Assembly: GCA_013375405.1 (NCBI GenBank)
Contig: JABXJU010000124.1
Location: 1-12,362, forward strand
Source of the DNA: Candidatus Helarchaeota archaeon
GTDB lineage: Archaea > Asgardarchaeota > Lokiarchaeia > Helarchaeales > HEL-GB-A
Length of the DNA: 12,362 nucleotides
Direction: 5' to 3'
The notes beneath the pieces were generated by a model that did no database searches, was not told the origin of the DNA, and worked only from the letters and a program-made list of their open reading frames with translations. This document shows, in pieces, positions 1-8,819 of the stretch (the first letter of the stretch is position 1; every line of letters starts with the position of its first letter). The position numbers were made by a program, and so were the translations under genes.

Positions 1-1
1 T

Positions 2-3000
2 TCCCCAGGGTACTGGGAGTGGTGAAATATAGGTTAAAGTTGTAGTGAGCGCTCGGACTGTAAAACTGAAAGACGCACTTGCATTCTTATAAATTGTTTC
101 GATATTATAACGTGAAGCTCGTATAATTAGAGAATATGAATCAATATCTAAACTAGTATTGAAAATTGTGAGCGTATAACTGCCAAATCCATTATCAACC
201 ACAGAATAATTATTTCCATATGAAAATGATGATAATGGACCGCTTGAATTTGAAATTGAGGTAATATTTAGAATGGCCCCTGCAATATAAGCCCCATCTA
301 ATGAACTTGACCCATCGCTGACATTGAATTGAACATCAATTTGGAATGGATTTCCGTAAGGAATGGGAGCTGGCATAATGTAAGTAAGAATTGTATTAAT
401 CTGTCTGACGTTGATGCTAAAGGAAATGGAACGATTACTATAAAATGGCTGACCTGGCCAGTTGAAATACGCTATAAAATCATAAGATCCAGTAGTCGCG
501 AGTTTAGATGAATTGATTCTCACTTCATATTGTCCGCTACCTAACTCAATGATCCAAGCAAATCCAGAAGAATTCCAGGGTTGATTCAACCAATCCCGTA
601 ATTCGAATAACACCTTTCCTGATGTATTTTCGATACCTTGACCGCCTATTATTTCCAAATCACGCCATTCAAAAGTAATTGAAGAATTTTCTCCATAGGG
701 AATTTGTATCGGAGCTATATATGATAAATCAGTGGTTCGTGAACGGACAGGCATACTGACACTTAATCCAGTCCAATTTTTATAATATGGAACTCCTTCC
801 CAAGTTATATCAAGATAAATAGTATGTCCGATTTCATTGAGAGTCGCCCAATATGACGTGTTAATTTCTGCAATATAATAACCATTTGCAGGTCCATTAT
901 ATAAAGTCCAGTAGGCATTTGGTACATTTGTGATATTAATTATTACGTCAGTTAAGTCTGTAACATCGGAATCATTGATAGGTATTGAGTTATATATGTC
1001 GTAATATTGGATTGTGATATTAGTTAAGGTGTTCCATCCCGTTGCGGGAGGAGGCGTTAAAGTAACTTGACTGTCAATAGGACGAACATATAGAAAGACA
1101 TTTAGGGTTCGAGGTGTGTATGATCCGCCAGATGCCTCTACACGAATCCGGAAGTAACCGCTTGAAGGTGGCGGATAAAGAGAAGTATTTACTGTCACAC
1201 CAAATAACCCTGTTGCAGCATCAAGTGTTGTATAATTCCAATGAGTTGAATTCCAATTTTGGCCCCTATCAAGATCGAACAGATTAAGAACTGTCCCTGG
1301 AATACCACTTCCATCGACTTTTTGGTAAGTGACATTGAAAACAGAATCAACACCCCAAACCACTAGTTGCGGAAATGTCACTCCCATGACACTCGTTTGC
1401 GGTTCAATAATAAATGTTATATTTAATGTTTGACTCTGAACGGTCAGTCCAGCACTAATGTTGAGAGCAAGAATTGACCGGTTACCAACAGGAATACTTG
1501 TAAAGTTAATCCTCAATAAATAACGCCCACCTTCACCCATCGGATAACTGGCATTATCTCCGGAAACCACCCATCGATTATGAGTATTTGACCATCCATA
1601 CACATTTAATACATCTGGGTGAATAGTGGCATTAAATGGCCACGTCCAATTGAGTAACACAGGATCACCAGAAGTAGTATTTACAATCCCAAGTCCTGTT
1701 TCGCTATCGATATAATTAATGGAAATATTTACGACTCCATTTATTACATATGAGAGGGGTGCATACGGTGAGGTAAATTGAGAATACCCCTGTCGAATTG
1801 CAAAAGTGATATTAGCAATTGATCGAGTATCGTAATTCGTCTTATTAAAACGGATAGCAAAATCATAGCTCCCAAAGTCATTAAGTTTGTCAGAACCCAT
1901 GAAGATTTTTATTAGATACCATCCATCGCCTTGATCCTCTATAGAATAATTCCCGAGACCTTGAGTAAAAGGCGATAAGGGGCTATTATTAGGATCTGTA
2001 ATATTGTAAATTGTAACGTTTGCACCAATGATGGGAGCTGAATTGTCTAGGTCCGTGTATTTAAACCAAACTGCAACATACCCACCCTCCGCGTAAGGTG
2101 TTGAACCAGGAGGTTGATACTCCAAAAGAGCAGTAACATTCCGTACATTAAAACCAATTCGGATTGATTGGTTATTGTAAAACGAGAGTGACATCCATTT
2201 AACAACGATGTCTGCATAATACCTACCAGTAAGCCCAAGTGAACCGGTGTTAATTGTGACATTATACCAACCATCACCATATCCTGCGACACTTTCCATG
2301 GTGTAGATCCAATAAGTTGCACTTGTAACTGTGCTATATGTTGAATTCAAAATTGTGACCGTAATAGAGACGTTTCCTGCACTATTTTGCAATCCTGGGA
2401 TTTGTGGATTTGTATTATTGTTAATCCCAATAGGGGTTGTTGAGTTCTTTAAATCTCTATATTGAAACTTTATTGTAGCATTCTGTAAATATGGAGTTAT
2501 ATCGGGAGTTTCGTAAACTAAATCAGTATCACGAGTTTTCATAGTTATTGTAATTAAAGAGGAGGAATTTTGGTATTGATTTTTATAGATATTTACTTGA
2601 ATTTTATGAGTACCAACAGGCCATATTTCAGGATCAGTTGTATCTAGCTCTATTGCATAACCATTTCCGCTAGGAATCCAACTATAGTTGAAACTCTGTG
2701 ATTCATTGACAGTTATATTATATACAGAAGTAATACGACTATAATCCAAATCTACATCTTCAAAATATACAGTAATGGTGGCATTTTTCCCCCACGGCTT
2801 TGGATCGGGAATATCATAAGATACTTGTGTATAATGAGCACGCATAATGAATCTAACAAGAATAGTACGATTTATATAACCTGTCCTATAAATTGTGATA
2901 TTCGCCCAATATGAACCAACATTTAAACCAGTTGTGTTGAGTACAACGCGATAATTTCCGCTTCCAAGATTAGACCATCCACCCACAAAAGAAGGATTGG

Positions 3001-5392
3001 TCTCATTCACAGTAATTGACTCAGCATCATCAATAGAATTTCCATGTAAGCTGCTCAAACTATCTTCAACTGAAAATGTAAGATCAATAGTCACATTTTG
3101 ACCCCACGCAGTAGGAGATGGGGCAACATAGACAAAACTTGTTGAAATTGCACGGACATTAAAGGAACTGCTAGTTGTTGCATAAGTGTAATTTGCCACA
3201 TTACTAGCATTTAACCAAATCGTATAAGATGTGATGGCTCCCAGTTTAGAACTATTAATTGTGACTCTATACTCCCCATTCCCGACTTCATTTACCCAAT
3301 AGTCTGTCCCATACGAATACCCACCAGTTGTGACGTTGACATGAGCATTTGGGATGCCCTCCCCGTTATAAAATAAACTATTTGTGTCCTTTACCCGATA
3401 ATAGACTCTTATCGTAACATTTTCATAAAGGGGTTGAGCAGGTACGGGATCTGCCACAAGCTCTGTATATAGACTTCTGACAGTGAATGATATGGGTGTT
3501 GCCTCCGATTGTTGGGACAGATTCCCTTCTAGGAGGGTCAAATCTTCTGAATAGGATCCAAGTCCGAGAATCGATCCATTTTCAATAGTTAAAGTGTAAT
3601 CCCCACTCCCAATCTCTGCGATAGACCATATATGGGATCCACCTAAAGTGAAATTATTATAATCTAGACCTTCTATTCCTTGGCCATTATACCATTGACT
3701 CGCGCTATCATCGTAACTGGCATGGATTGTCGCAGTTACTCCATTTCCGTAGGGAATATCTGCGATGGGATTTACTGTAATTGAACTGTAAAGCTTCCGG
3801 ATAGTCCAAGATACAGACCGATTATCTGATAAGAATAATCCACCTTCAAGAAGGGTAATATATTCGTTATAGGTACCTAAGTTAGATACGGTTCCATTAA
3901 GTACTTCAAGAATATAATTTCCATTTCCACTTTCATAGACATTAATGGAATGGGTACCAGTCATCGTGAAGTTACTTGATGTCAAGCCCGTAATGGGACG
4001 GCCATTATACCATTGGCTTGCAGGATCTGAGTAAGACACTTCGAGAGAAATATTGACATTATTTCCATACGGAACGCTACCAGCCGGAGTGATAATAACT
4101 GATGAGTATATTTTTCGAATGTTAATATCTAACGATTTTGAATCATTAGCATAGTAAGTTAATCCAGATGCTTTAATTGAAATTGAAAATATGTCAATAG
4201 AATTTAAAGTATTATTGTAAATAGTGATAATATAATCACCAGCAATTGAACCATGAGGAACAACGGTATAATTTGTCCCATAGGTATACCCAAAAGTTGT
4301 TATATTAATTTGAGCACCATTAATTCCCTCTCCATCATTCACACTATCAGCATCAGCAATTCGATAGTGTACTGTTAAATCAACATTGTTGCCATAAGGA
4401 ACATTACCAGGTGGATCATAAGTTAAGGATGTGGTGAATGCGCGAAGTGTTAGTCTTATAGTTATTGACTGATTAGTATAAAAGGGGGTTCCTGCCCAAT
4501 TTGCGTTTAAGATGATTGAGTATGTACCAGTTTGAGTAAAAGCAGGAGCACTAGTATTAATTTCCAAGTAAAATACTCCAGCTGATATTTCGTAAATTGA
4601 ATGATAACCATTTAAAGAGGAATTAACTGTGAAGTAAAGTTGATTGGTACTATTTGAAATACCAGTCCCATTTACTCCATCAACATAATTGACCGTGATA
4701 TTAATAGCATCATCAATCGGAACAGCGGATGGGGGAATATATGAGAGCTGCGAATCCCGCGCCTTCACAAAAATAGATACTTGGTGAGTTTTAAGTTGAT
4801 AATTTGTAGCATCTGCAGAAATATCAACATCATATGTTGTATCGGGAGTTGTCCAAATAGTATTAAAAGTAATATCGTAATCTCCACTTCCTGCAGAAAC
4901 ATTGAACCAGCTACCTGCTTGCCAGCCATTTGAAACCCATACCGACGCACCTAATATTCCTGAATTGACATCAGTATCATTATAATATACTTGAATTGTT
5001 ACATTTTCACCCCAATCAACCGTGATGCTTGTAGTATTCGGAATTAAATTTGTATGGTGCGCCATTTCAACAAAAATTTGTGTGGATGCACTATCGTAAT
5101 ACGTCTTATTCGCGAAAATTGTGAGAGCATAAAGACCTGCCGCTTGGGATGTATTGAGCGAATCTATGAGATAGTATCCTCCGCCTAAATCCGTCATAGT
5201 ATAATTATTACTATCAATCCATTCAATTTGAATTGTTGCATCTTCTATTCCTAATCCTGTATCAGTGTCGGTATATTTCGCTTTAAGGATGAAGGTTTCG
5301 TTATAGAGAATATCACTAAAGGTATCTGTTTGAATATTTGAAACGTCATAAGATTGAAGCTGAGTATTATGCGTAAGAGTAAAAACTGCCCG
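2..5392 (-). repeat. About 16 tandem Ig-like protein repeats plus a partial 17th
   Basis: Each unit starts near a V/I-R-x3-(S/T)-x-(L/V)-x-Y-x-x-P-x3-P-(Y/W)-G-x-N pattern and contains G-I-x-G/N-A and G-x-G-x-Y-x-(I/V) further on. Boundary Arg or equivalent codons lie near 5390, 5060, 4755, 4440, 4115, 3797, 3476, 3160, 2845, 2540, 2150, 1795, 1430, 1100, 750, 400 and 55. Units are about 98-110 residues in the N-terminal half and about 110-130 further on. DNA identity between most units is low, so the array is old, except for the pair at about 3480-4117. The last unit begins T-V-R-A-L and breaks off after V-P-W-G at the window edge. Confidence 0.85.
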
Positions 5393-7108
5393 TTTTAAGC
5401 CTGCTTCAGTTGCGTCAGTCGTTCCAGCGCTCGTCCGATTATCCCACCAAACAACTGTTTCATATGCCCCTGCAGATGTATTTATCCCGCCTAAATTAAC
5501 ATCAGAGAAGCTAAACTGATCTGAGGGGGGTTGAATCACTTGTGTAGTCCATTCTTCACCAGCTGGATCATAGATCGTGAGATTAGCATAACCATCCACG
5601 GCATTTGTTACTGTAGCATTTACGCGAACGGTATCCCCTACACGGAAATCAGTTTGTTGTGTTGTAGTATTTGTTATAGTTACATCAGTAACATAATTCG
5701 GTGATTCCGCAGTAAGTCGCCAGTAACCCGCTGGTGAAGTAGTTACATCCGTCATATTTATTTGGAAATAACCATCACCACTTCCGCCTCCGATGGCTTC
5801 GTTGATGATATTTATGAGCGGATCTTGAGGCTCATACAATCCTGTAAAATTCCAGTCTGTAGGACATGTGAAATTGTAATAATGATCTCCATATCCATCA
5901 GGGGTGGCAATTAATGAATATAATTCCCAAGAGGTATTTTCTCCTTCACGGACTACATAGTCGGCACCGAAGGCACTAGGAGTTAAATCGTGCAATAAAT
6001 TTCCATCCTTTAATGCAAACAAATTGGCATCTGCTTTAAAATCAATTGTGACAGGCAAATCCGGAGTGGTGAGATTCAAGGGGGGTGACCAACTAAAAGT
6101 TGCAAGAGGAGAAGTTTGCCATAAAGTCCCCGCTATTTGAGTTACATTGCCATTTCCGAATCCATTGTCACTTACGTTGAGGGAATTCATTTGTAGCTGC
6201 ACTGCAGTAGGTACGATTGACGACATAACATACAATTTTACATTATCAAATCGGAATCGGGGATAAGGAAAATCTACATAATTCATTGAACCATCACAAT
6301 AAAGTCCGATTTCTATGGTTACAATACTGCCGTTTACAAACGAAGTATGATCAACACTTAGCATACTTTGGTGATTCCACACTCCCAAATCTGCTTCTTC
6401 TATGGTACCGTAGGATTCTGCCCACACTTCTGAAGAATTCACCTTCACGTATGCATGAAATAGGGCATTCGTTGCTTTTTGCATATCAGCACGCCAATCA
6501 AAATCAATCCCAACCCAAGAAACAGTACCTCCTTGAAGAGTAATTGTTTGATTATAAGCTACGCGATCGTCTTCGTCAAAATTATACAATTTCTTTTGTC
6601 CTCCTCCAGGGACTCTTTCATACTCACCTTTTAATTGCATATATGCGCACGAGCTACTCCAATTAGGAGGAGTGGATTCCCAGTAAACTTCTGGTGTGTT
6701 AAACCAATCCCCCTCATCTACTATTACTTTAGACCAGTACGAATCCATATTTTCAAAATCGTAGTTATTAAGGTATGTTCGATTTTGGGTCAACTCATAA
6801 GCTCGAACTTGCATCATATAACCCTCCCAATTAGTGGCTAACGTTGTGGTTGCGCTGCCCGGAGCGGTAGCGGTTGTATTGTAATAAAGTGAAAGAATTG
6901 AAGTATCAGTCCGATTCGCATACTCTGTATAATTTAAGCCGTATCCTATATTCATTAATGAATCGTGAATAGACGCTTCAATGGAGGCGTTAGGAGAAGT
7001 TCGGAGAGTCTGAGAATCATTATCAACTTGATTTGGGACGAATCCTTGTAAAATTAAAGTTATAACAAAAATTGAGAGAAAAACTAGTTTAATACGGCTT
7101 TTTTTCAT
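2..7108 (-). CDS. Giant secreted surface protein with tandem Ig-like repeats (3'-truncated by window edge)
   Basis: I followed this frame codon by codon. It runs 2369 codons from ATG at 7106-7108 to the left edge without a stop, so the C-terminus is missing. Residues 1-24 form a signal peptide (MKKSRIK, then a hydrophobic stretch). Residues about 115-295 look like a carbohydrate-binding jelly roll: they open with NYDFENMDSYW and close with RFRFDNVKLYV. A further beta-rich part (about 300-462) and an Ig-like domain (about 465-572) follow. From about residue 573 there are 16 complete Ig-like repeats and the start of a 17th. The repeats lack cysteine and carry many NxS/T sequons. The only three Cys I saw are in the N-terminal part (about 154, 271 and near 410). 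The likely role is a stalk, S-layer-associated or adhesin-like protein outside the cell; I cannot name the family. A strong SD supports the start. Alternatives would be another class of tandem beta-sandwich repeat. Confidence 0.9.
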   Translation of the reverse strand, partial: MKKSRIKLVFLSIFVITLILQGFVPNQVDNDSQTLRTSPNASIEASIHDSLMNIGYGLNYTEYANRTDTSILSLYYNTTATAPGSATTTLATNWEGYMMQVRAYELTQNRTYLNNYDFENMDSYWSKVIVDEGDWFNTPEVYWESTPPNWSSSCAYMQLKGEYERVPGGGQKKLYNFDEDDRVAYNQTITLQGGTVSWVGIDFDWRADMQKATNALFHAYVKVNSSEVWAESYGTIEEADLGVWNHQSMLSVDHTSFVNGSIVTIEIGLYCDGSMNYVDFPYPRFRFDNVKLYVMSSIVPTAVQLQMNSLNVSDNGFGNGNVTQIAGTLWQTSPLATFSWSPPLNLTTPDLPVTIDFKADANLFALKDGNLLHDLTPSAFGADYVVREGENTSWELYSLIATPDGYGDHYYNFTCPTDWNFTGLYEPQDPLINIINEAIGGGSGDGYFQINMTDVTTSPAGYWRLTAESPNYVTDVTITNTTTQQTDFRVGDTVRVNATVTNAVDGYANLTIYDPAGEEWTTQVIQPPSDQFSFSDVNLGGINTSAGAYETVVWWDNRTSAGTTDATEAGLKRAVFTLTHNTQLQSYDVSNIQTDTFSDILYNETFILKAKYTDTDTGLGIEDATIQIEWIDSNNYTMTDLGGGYYLIDSLNTSQAAGLYALTIFANKTYYDSASTQIFVEMAHHTNLIPNTTSITVDWGENVTIQVYYNDTDVNSGILGASVWVSNGWQAGSWFNVSAGSGDYDITFNTIWTTPDTTYDVDISADATNYQLKTHQVSIFVKARDSQLSYIPPSAVPIDDAINITVNYVDGVNGTGISNSTNQLYFTVNSSLNGYHSIYEISAGVFYLEINTSAPAFTQTGTYSIILNANWAGTPFYTNQSITIRLTLRAFTTSLTYDPPGNVPYGNNVDLTVHYRIADADSVNDGEGINGAQINITTFGYTYGTNYTVVPHGSIAGDYIITIYNNTLNSIDIFSISIKASGLTYYANDSKSLDINIRKIYSSVIITPAGSVPYGNNVNISLEVSYSDPASQWYNGRPITGLTSSNFTMTGTHSINVYESGNGNYILEVLNGTVSNLGTYNEYITLLEGGLFLSDNRSVSWTIRKLYSSITVNPIADIPYGNGVTATIHASYDDSASQWYNGQGIEGLDYNNFTLGGSHIWSIAEIGSGDYTLTIENGSILGLGSYSEDLTLLEGNLSQQSEATPISFTVRSLYTELVADPVPAQPLYENVTIRVYYRVKDTNSLFYNGEGIPNAHVNVTTGGYSYGTDYWVNEVGNGEYRVTINSSKLGAITSYTIWLNASNVANYTYATTSSSFNVRAISTSFVYVAPSPTAWGQNVTIDLTFSVEDSLSSLHGNSIDDAESITVNETNPSFVGGWSNLGSGNYRVVLNTTGLNVGSYWANITIYRTGYINRTILVRFIMRAHYTQVSYDIPDPKPWGKNATITVYFEDVDLDYSRITSVYNITVNESQSFNYSWIPSGNGYAIELDTTDPEIWPVGTHKIQVNIYKNQYQNSSSLITITMKTRDTDLVYETPDITPYLQNATIKFQYRDLKNSTTPIGINNNTNPQIPGLQNSAGNVSITVTILNSTYSTVTSATYWIYTMESVAGYGDGWYNVTINTGSLGLTGRYYADIVVKWMSLSFYNNQSIRIGFNVRNVTALLEYQPPGSTPYAEGGYVAVWFKYTDLDNSAPIIGANVTIYNITDPNNSPLSPFTQGLGNYSIEDQGDGWYLIKIFMGSDKLNDFGSYDFAIRFNKTNYDTRSIANITFAIRQGYSQFTSPYAPLSYVINGVVNISINYIDSETGLGIVNTTSGDPVLLNWTWPFNATIHPDVLNVYGWSNTHNRWVVSGDNASYPMGEGGRYLLRINFTSIPVGNRSILALNISAGLTVQSQTLNITFIIEPQTSVMGVTFPQLVVWGVDSVFNVTYQKVDGSGIPGTVLNLFDLDRGQNWNSTHWNYTTLDAATGLFGVTVNTSLYPPPSSGYFRIRVEASGGSYTPRTLNVFLYVRPIDSQVTLTPPPATGWNTLTNITIQYYDIYNSIPINDSDVTDLTDVIINITNVPNAYWTLYNGPANGYYIAEINTSYWATLNEIGHTIYLDITWEGVPYYKNWTGLSVSMPVRSRTTDLSYIAPIQIPYGENSSITFEWRDLEIIGGQGIENTSGKVLFELRDWLNQPWNSSGFAWIIELGSGQYEVRINSSKLATTGSYDFIAYFNWPGQPFYSNRSISFSINVRQINTILTYIMPAPIPYGNPFQIDVQFNVSDGSSSLDGAYIAGAILNITSISNSSGPLSSFSYGNNYSVVDNGFGSYTLTIFNTSLDIDSYSLIIRASRYNIETIYKNASASFSFTVRALTTTLTYISPLPVPWG

Positions 7109-7114
7109 TTTATT

Positions 7115-7123
7115 ACCACCTTT
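7115..7123 (-). promoter_or_regulatory. Shine-Dalgarno site of the giant surface protein
   Basis: The minus strand reads AAAGGTGGT, six bases before ATG (aataaa spacer). It fixes the start at 7108. The same GGTGGT element precedes the TTG-started RING-like gene at 10789. Confidence 0.75.
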
Positions 7124-7138
7124 AAGCCAGGATTTTTT

Positions 7139-7154
7139 CAAAATAAATATTTTG
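7139..7154 (-). promoter_or_regulatory. AT-rich inverted repeat, possible TATA box or operator
   Basis: The sequence CAAAATA-AA-TATTTTG has two perfect 7-base arms around a 2-base spacer, 31 bases upstream of the surface-protein ATG. Read on the minus strand it gives AATATTTAT, which could be a TATA element; the transcript would then start very near the SD. The symmetry would also fit a dimeric repressor. In such AT-rich DNA chance is a real alternative. Confidence 0.3.
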
Positions 7155-7589
7155 AAGGATAGATTTTTTCTTATCTTACTATAGAAAAGAATTCTGGGCT
7201 ATTCAGGATTTTTAGTTACTCAAATAATAGTAATAAATTGTGTTGTGGATCCTTTATTTACTCTATCAATTTTTCAAATTCCTTTCACAAAAATTCTCAT
7301 ATCTCATCAATCAATATGCTTTACTCTGGACAATTCTTGCTTCAGGCATAAGAAAAGGAGTAAAAGAGGAAAAGCTCTCTCATTTTTTTTAATATCACTT
7401 TTTAGATTTTTGGATTTTTCAATATTTTTTTCCTTTTCACTGCGGAATCTTTCTCTTCCTGTTTTATTTACTACTCCTCGCATTCCTCTCCCTTTTTGGT
7501 ATCTGCTGGCGACACTTTAATCTATTTAGAAAGTTAAGACAATCTATCAACAATAGTTTCTTAAAGCAATTTATTCTTAATACATAGAT

Positions 7590-8720
7590 ATGAGAAAATC
7601 TAAAAAAGTCTTCTTGATTGTCGGGCTACCACTGCTACTTTTCATGATTTTTATCACAATAATTTATCACGTCCTCAATTCTCTGTGGTTTATCACGATT
7701 GCCGTTGTTATGCTGCTAGCAATGTATCGAAAAGAAAGGAAATACATCACCTTAACGAAACTTGCCTTTGTGTTATTTCTCTGGTTTGTATTTTTATGCT
7801 GGAATCCGCTCCATTGGCCAGATCAAATCTATCGGCGGATGAATAAAGGTTCGCTTATTACGCCAAATGCTCAATGTATTGCTGATTTAAATATAACTTT
7901 TTATAGTTCCTCTGTTTTTAATGGACCCTACAATAGAAGCACGATCCAAGGACAATTGGATATGCTTTCAGACATTCAATATTTTCTCTACTCTCCTAAT
8001 TACAATGATGACGATTGGATTAATTATACCTATGATTTCTTCCAATATCCGGGCATATTCGACCATGTTCCTACGCCTGAGGAAGTTTTGGAGAATAGGC
8101 AGGATGACTGCGATGGGATCGCCGTTGTGACCGTGTCCTTGCTGGTCCGTCTTGGTTATGAAGCCTATGTCGCGGAATCGGACTCCCATTGGTGGACTTA
8201 CGTTAACATTTATGGGGAAGACCTCAACTCTAGTGTGAGAGGAAAAACCCACACCGTCGTTTATTTAAATTGGTGGGAAGAAATTGGCGAACCTTACTTA
8301 ATTTTCAATCAAACAGCGATAATACTAATGCAACCTCTCTATGTTTCATGGTGGGATCAAATGACGGAATCCTATTATGGTGAACTCATACAAAAATACG
8401 CATTAGAAGGAGATGAAAATCTGGAACCCCTTTTAACTACTCCTATATTCATCGTAATATTACCTTTTGCATTATTGGCACTTGGACTAATTTTTTCTTT
8501 TGGGATAGGTTTTCCACGTAAATATCCGAAAGCTCGAATGTATCTTGCAAATATGTTACTTGCGTCAGTGTCGATTGCTGCTATCTTATTTACGATTGTA
8601 TTTCTTCCCTCGAACCTTCTAATCCTTACCAATTTCCTCTTACTCGGTGGTATTGGTATTCTTGCCTTCGTTATCGAACGTGATTACTTAACTAAATGGA
8701 TCTGGAAGCCAGAAAAATAG
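7590..8720 (+). CDS. Six-TM protein with extracytoplasmic transglutaminase-like domain
   Basis: The 376-residue product has three N-terminal membrane segments (about 7-29, 31-46, 57-72), a soluble domain (about 75-280) and three C-terminal segments (about 285-307, 317-339, 343-363). Basic clusters (RKSKK, YRKERKY, PRKYPKAR) place the termini inside and the soluble domain outside. Five NxS/T sequons in that domain (N101, N115, N145, N213, N240) agree. The segment DDCDGIAVVTVSLLVRLGY is the classic transglutaminase-like active-site helix, with nucleophile Cys174. The His is probably H221 in THTVVYLNW, or H200 in SHWWTYV. If H221 is right, the usual Asp of the triad falls at N240, an Asn. Such folds include protein cross-linkers and cysteine proteases; the exact reaction cannot be told. 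ATG 7590 is the first start after an in-frame TAA at 7578. No SD is visible, so it may be leaderless. Confidence 0.82.
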   Translation: MRKSKKVFLIVGLPLLLFMIFITIIYHVLNSLWFITIAVVMLLAMYRKERKYITLTKLAFVLFLWFVFLCWNPLHWPDQIYRRMNKGSLITPNAQCIADLNITFYSSSVFNGPYNRSTIQGQLDMLSDIQYFLYSPNYNDDDWINYTYDFFQYPGIFDHVPTPEEVLENRQDDCDGIAVVTVSLLVRLGYEAYVAESDSHWWTYVNIYGEDLNSSVRGKTHTVVYLNWWEEIGEPYLIFNQTAIILMQPLYVSWWDQMTESYYGELIQKYALEGDENLEPLLTTPIFIVILPFALLALGLIFSFGIGFPRKYPKARMYLANMLLASVSIAAILFTIVFLPSNLLILTNFLLLGGIGILAFVIERDYLTKWIWKPEK

Positions 8721-8732
8721 AATATTCATTCC

Positions 8733-8740
8733 TTTTTTTT
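8733..8740 (+). terminator. Oligo-T terminator after the transglutaminase-like gene
   Basis: A run of eight T follows two C, starting 13 bases after the stop codon, and the T-rich stretch continues as CTCT. Archaeal RNA polymerase commonly terminates at oligo-T without a hairpin. No strong stem is visible. Confidence 0.5.
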
Positions 8741-8765
8741 CTCTAGTATCGTCTGAAATAATTCA

Positions 8766-8777
8766 CTTTTTATAATG
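8766..8777 (+). promoter_or_regulatory. Candidate TATA box for the nucleotidyltransferase gene
   Basis: CTTTTTATAATG lies about 45-50 bases before the ATG at 8820. With the usual 22-27 base TATA-to-start spacing, transcription would begin near 8797 and leave a leader of about 20 bases. It sits just after the oligo-T terminator of the preceding gene, so the two plus-strand units are probably transcribed separately. Confidence 0.4.
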
Positions 8778-8819
8778 ATAATTGATTATTTCTAATAATA
8801 AATAGATACGCGATTGAAA

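Larger units (their letters stand above)
7109..7589. other. Divergent intergenic region, 481 bases
   Basis: This region separates the surface-protein gene (minus) from the transglutaminase-like gene (plus) and must hold both promoters. It has a T-rich, pyrimidine-biased plus strand with oligo-T runs at 7383-7390 and around 7425-7432. A 91-codon plus-strand frame (7245-7520) lies inside it, but its product is a biased mix of F, S, L and I with no recognisable motif, so I do not call it a gene. I saw no tRNA, no CRISPR array and no convincing SD before the 7590 start. Confidence 0.55.

Noticed and set aside
329..511. Plus-strand frame antisense to the giant gene, and similar short frames elsewhere in 2-7108
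   Set aside because: The minus-strand frame is continuous, with signal peptide and repeat motifs. The antisense and out-of-frame stretches are shadows of it.
2..5392. Regular spacing of about 320 bases considered as a CRISPR-like or satellite DNA array
   Set aside because: The periodicity is at protein level in one open frame. The DNA of most units has diverged and there are no short identical repeats with unique spacers.
7383..7390. Eight-T run after a short GAG/CTC stem, resembling a terminator
   Set aside because: No plus-strand gene lies upstream for it to terminate, the stem is only about four base pairs, and the whole region is T-rich.
7245..7520. A 91-codon plus-strand frame in the divergent intergenic region
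   Set aside because: The composition is dominated by F, S, L and I as expected from a T-rich strand. There is no SD and no recognisable domain, and it lies where promoters are expected.
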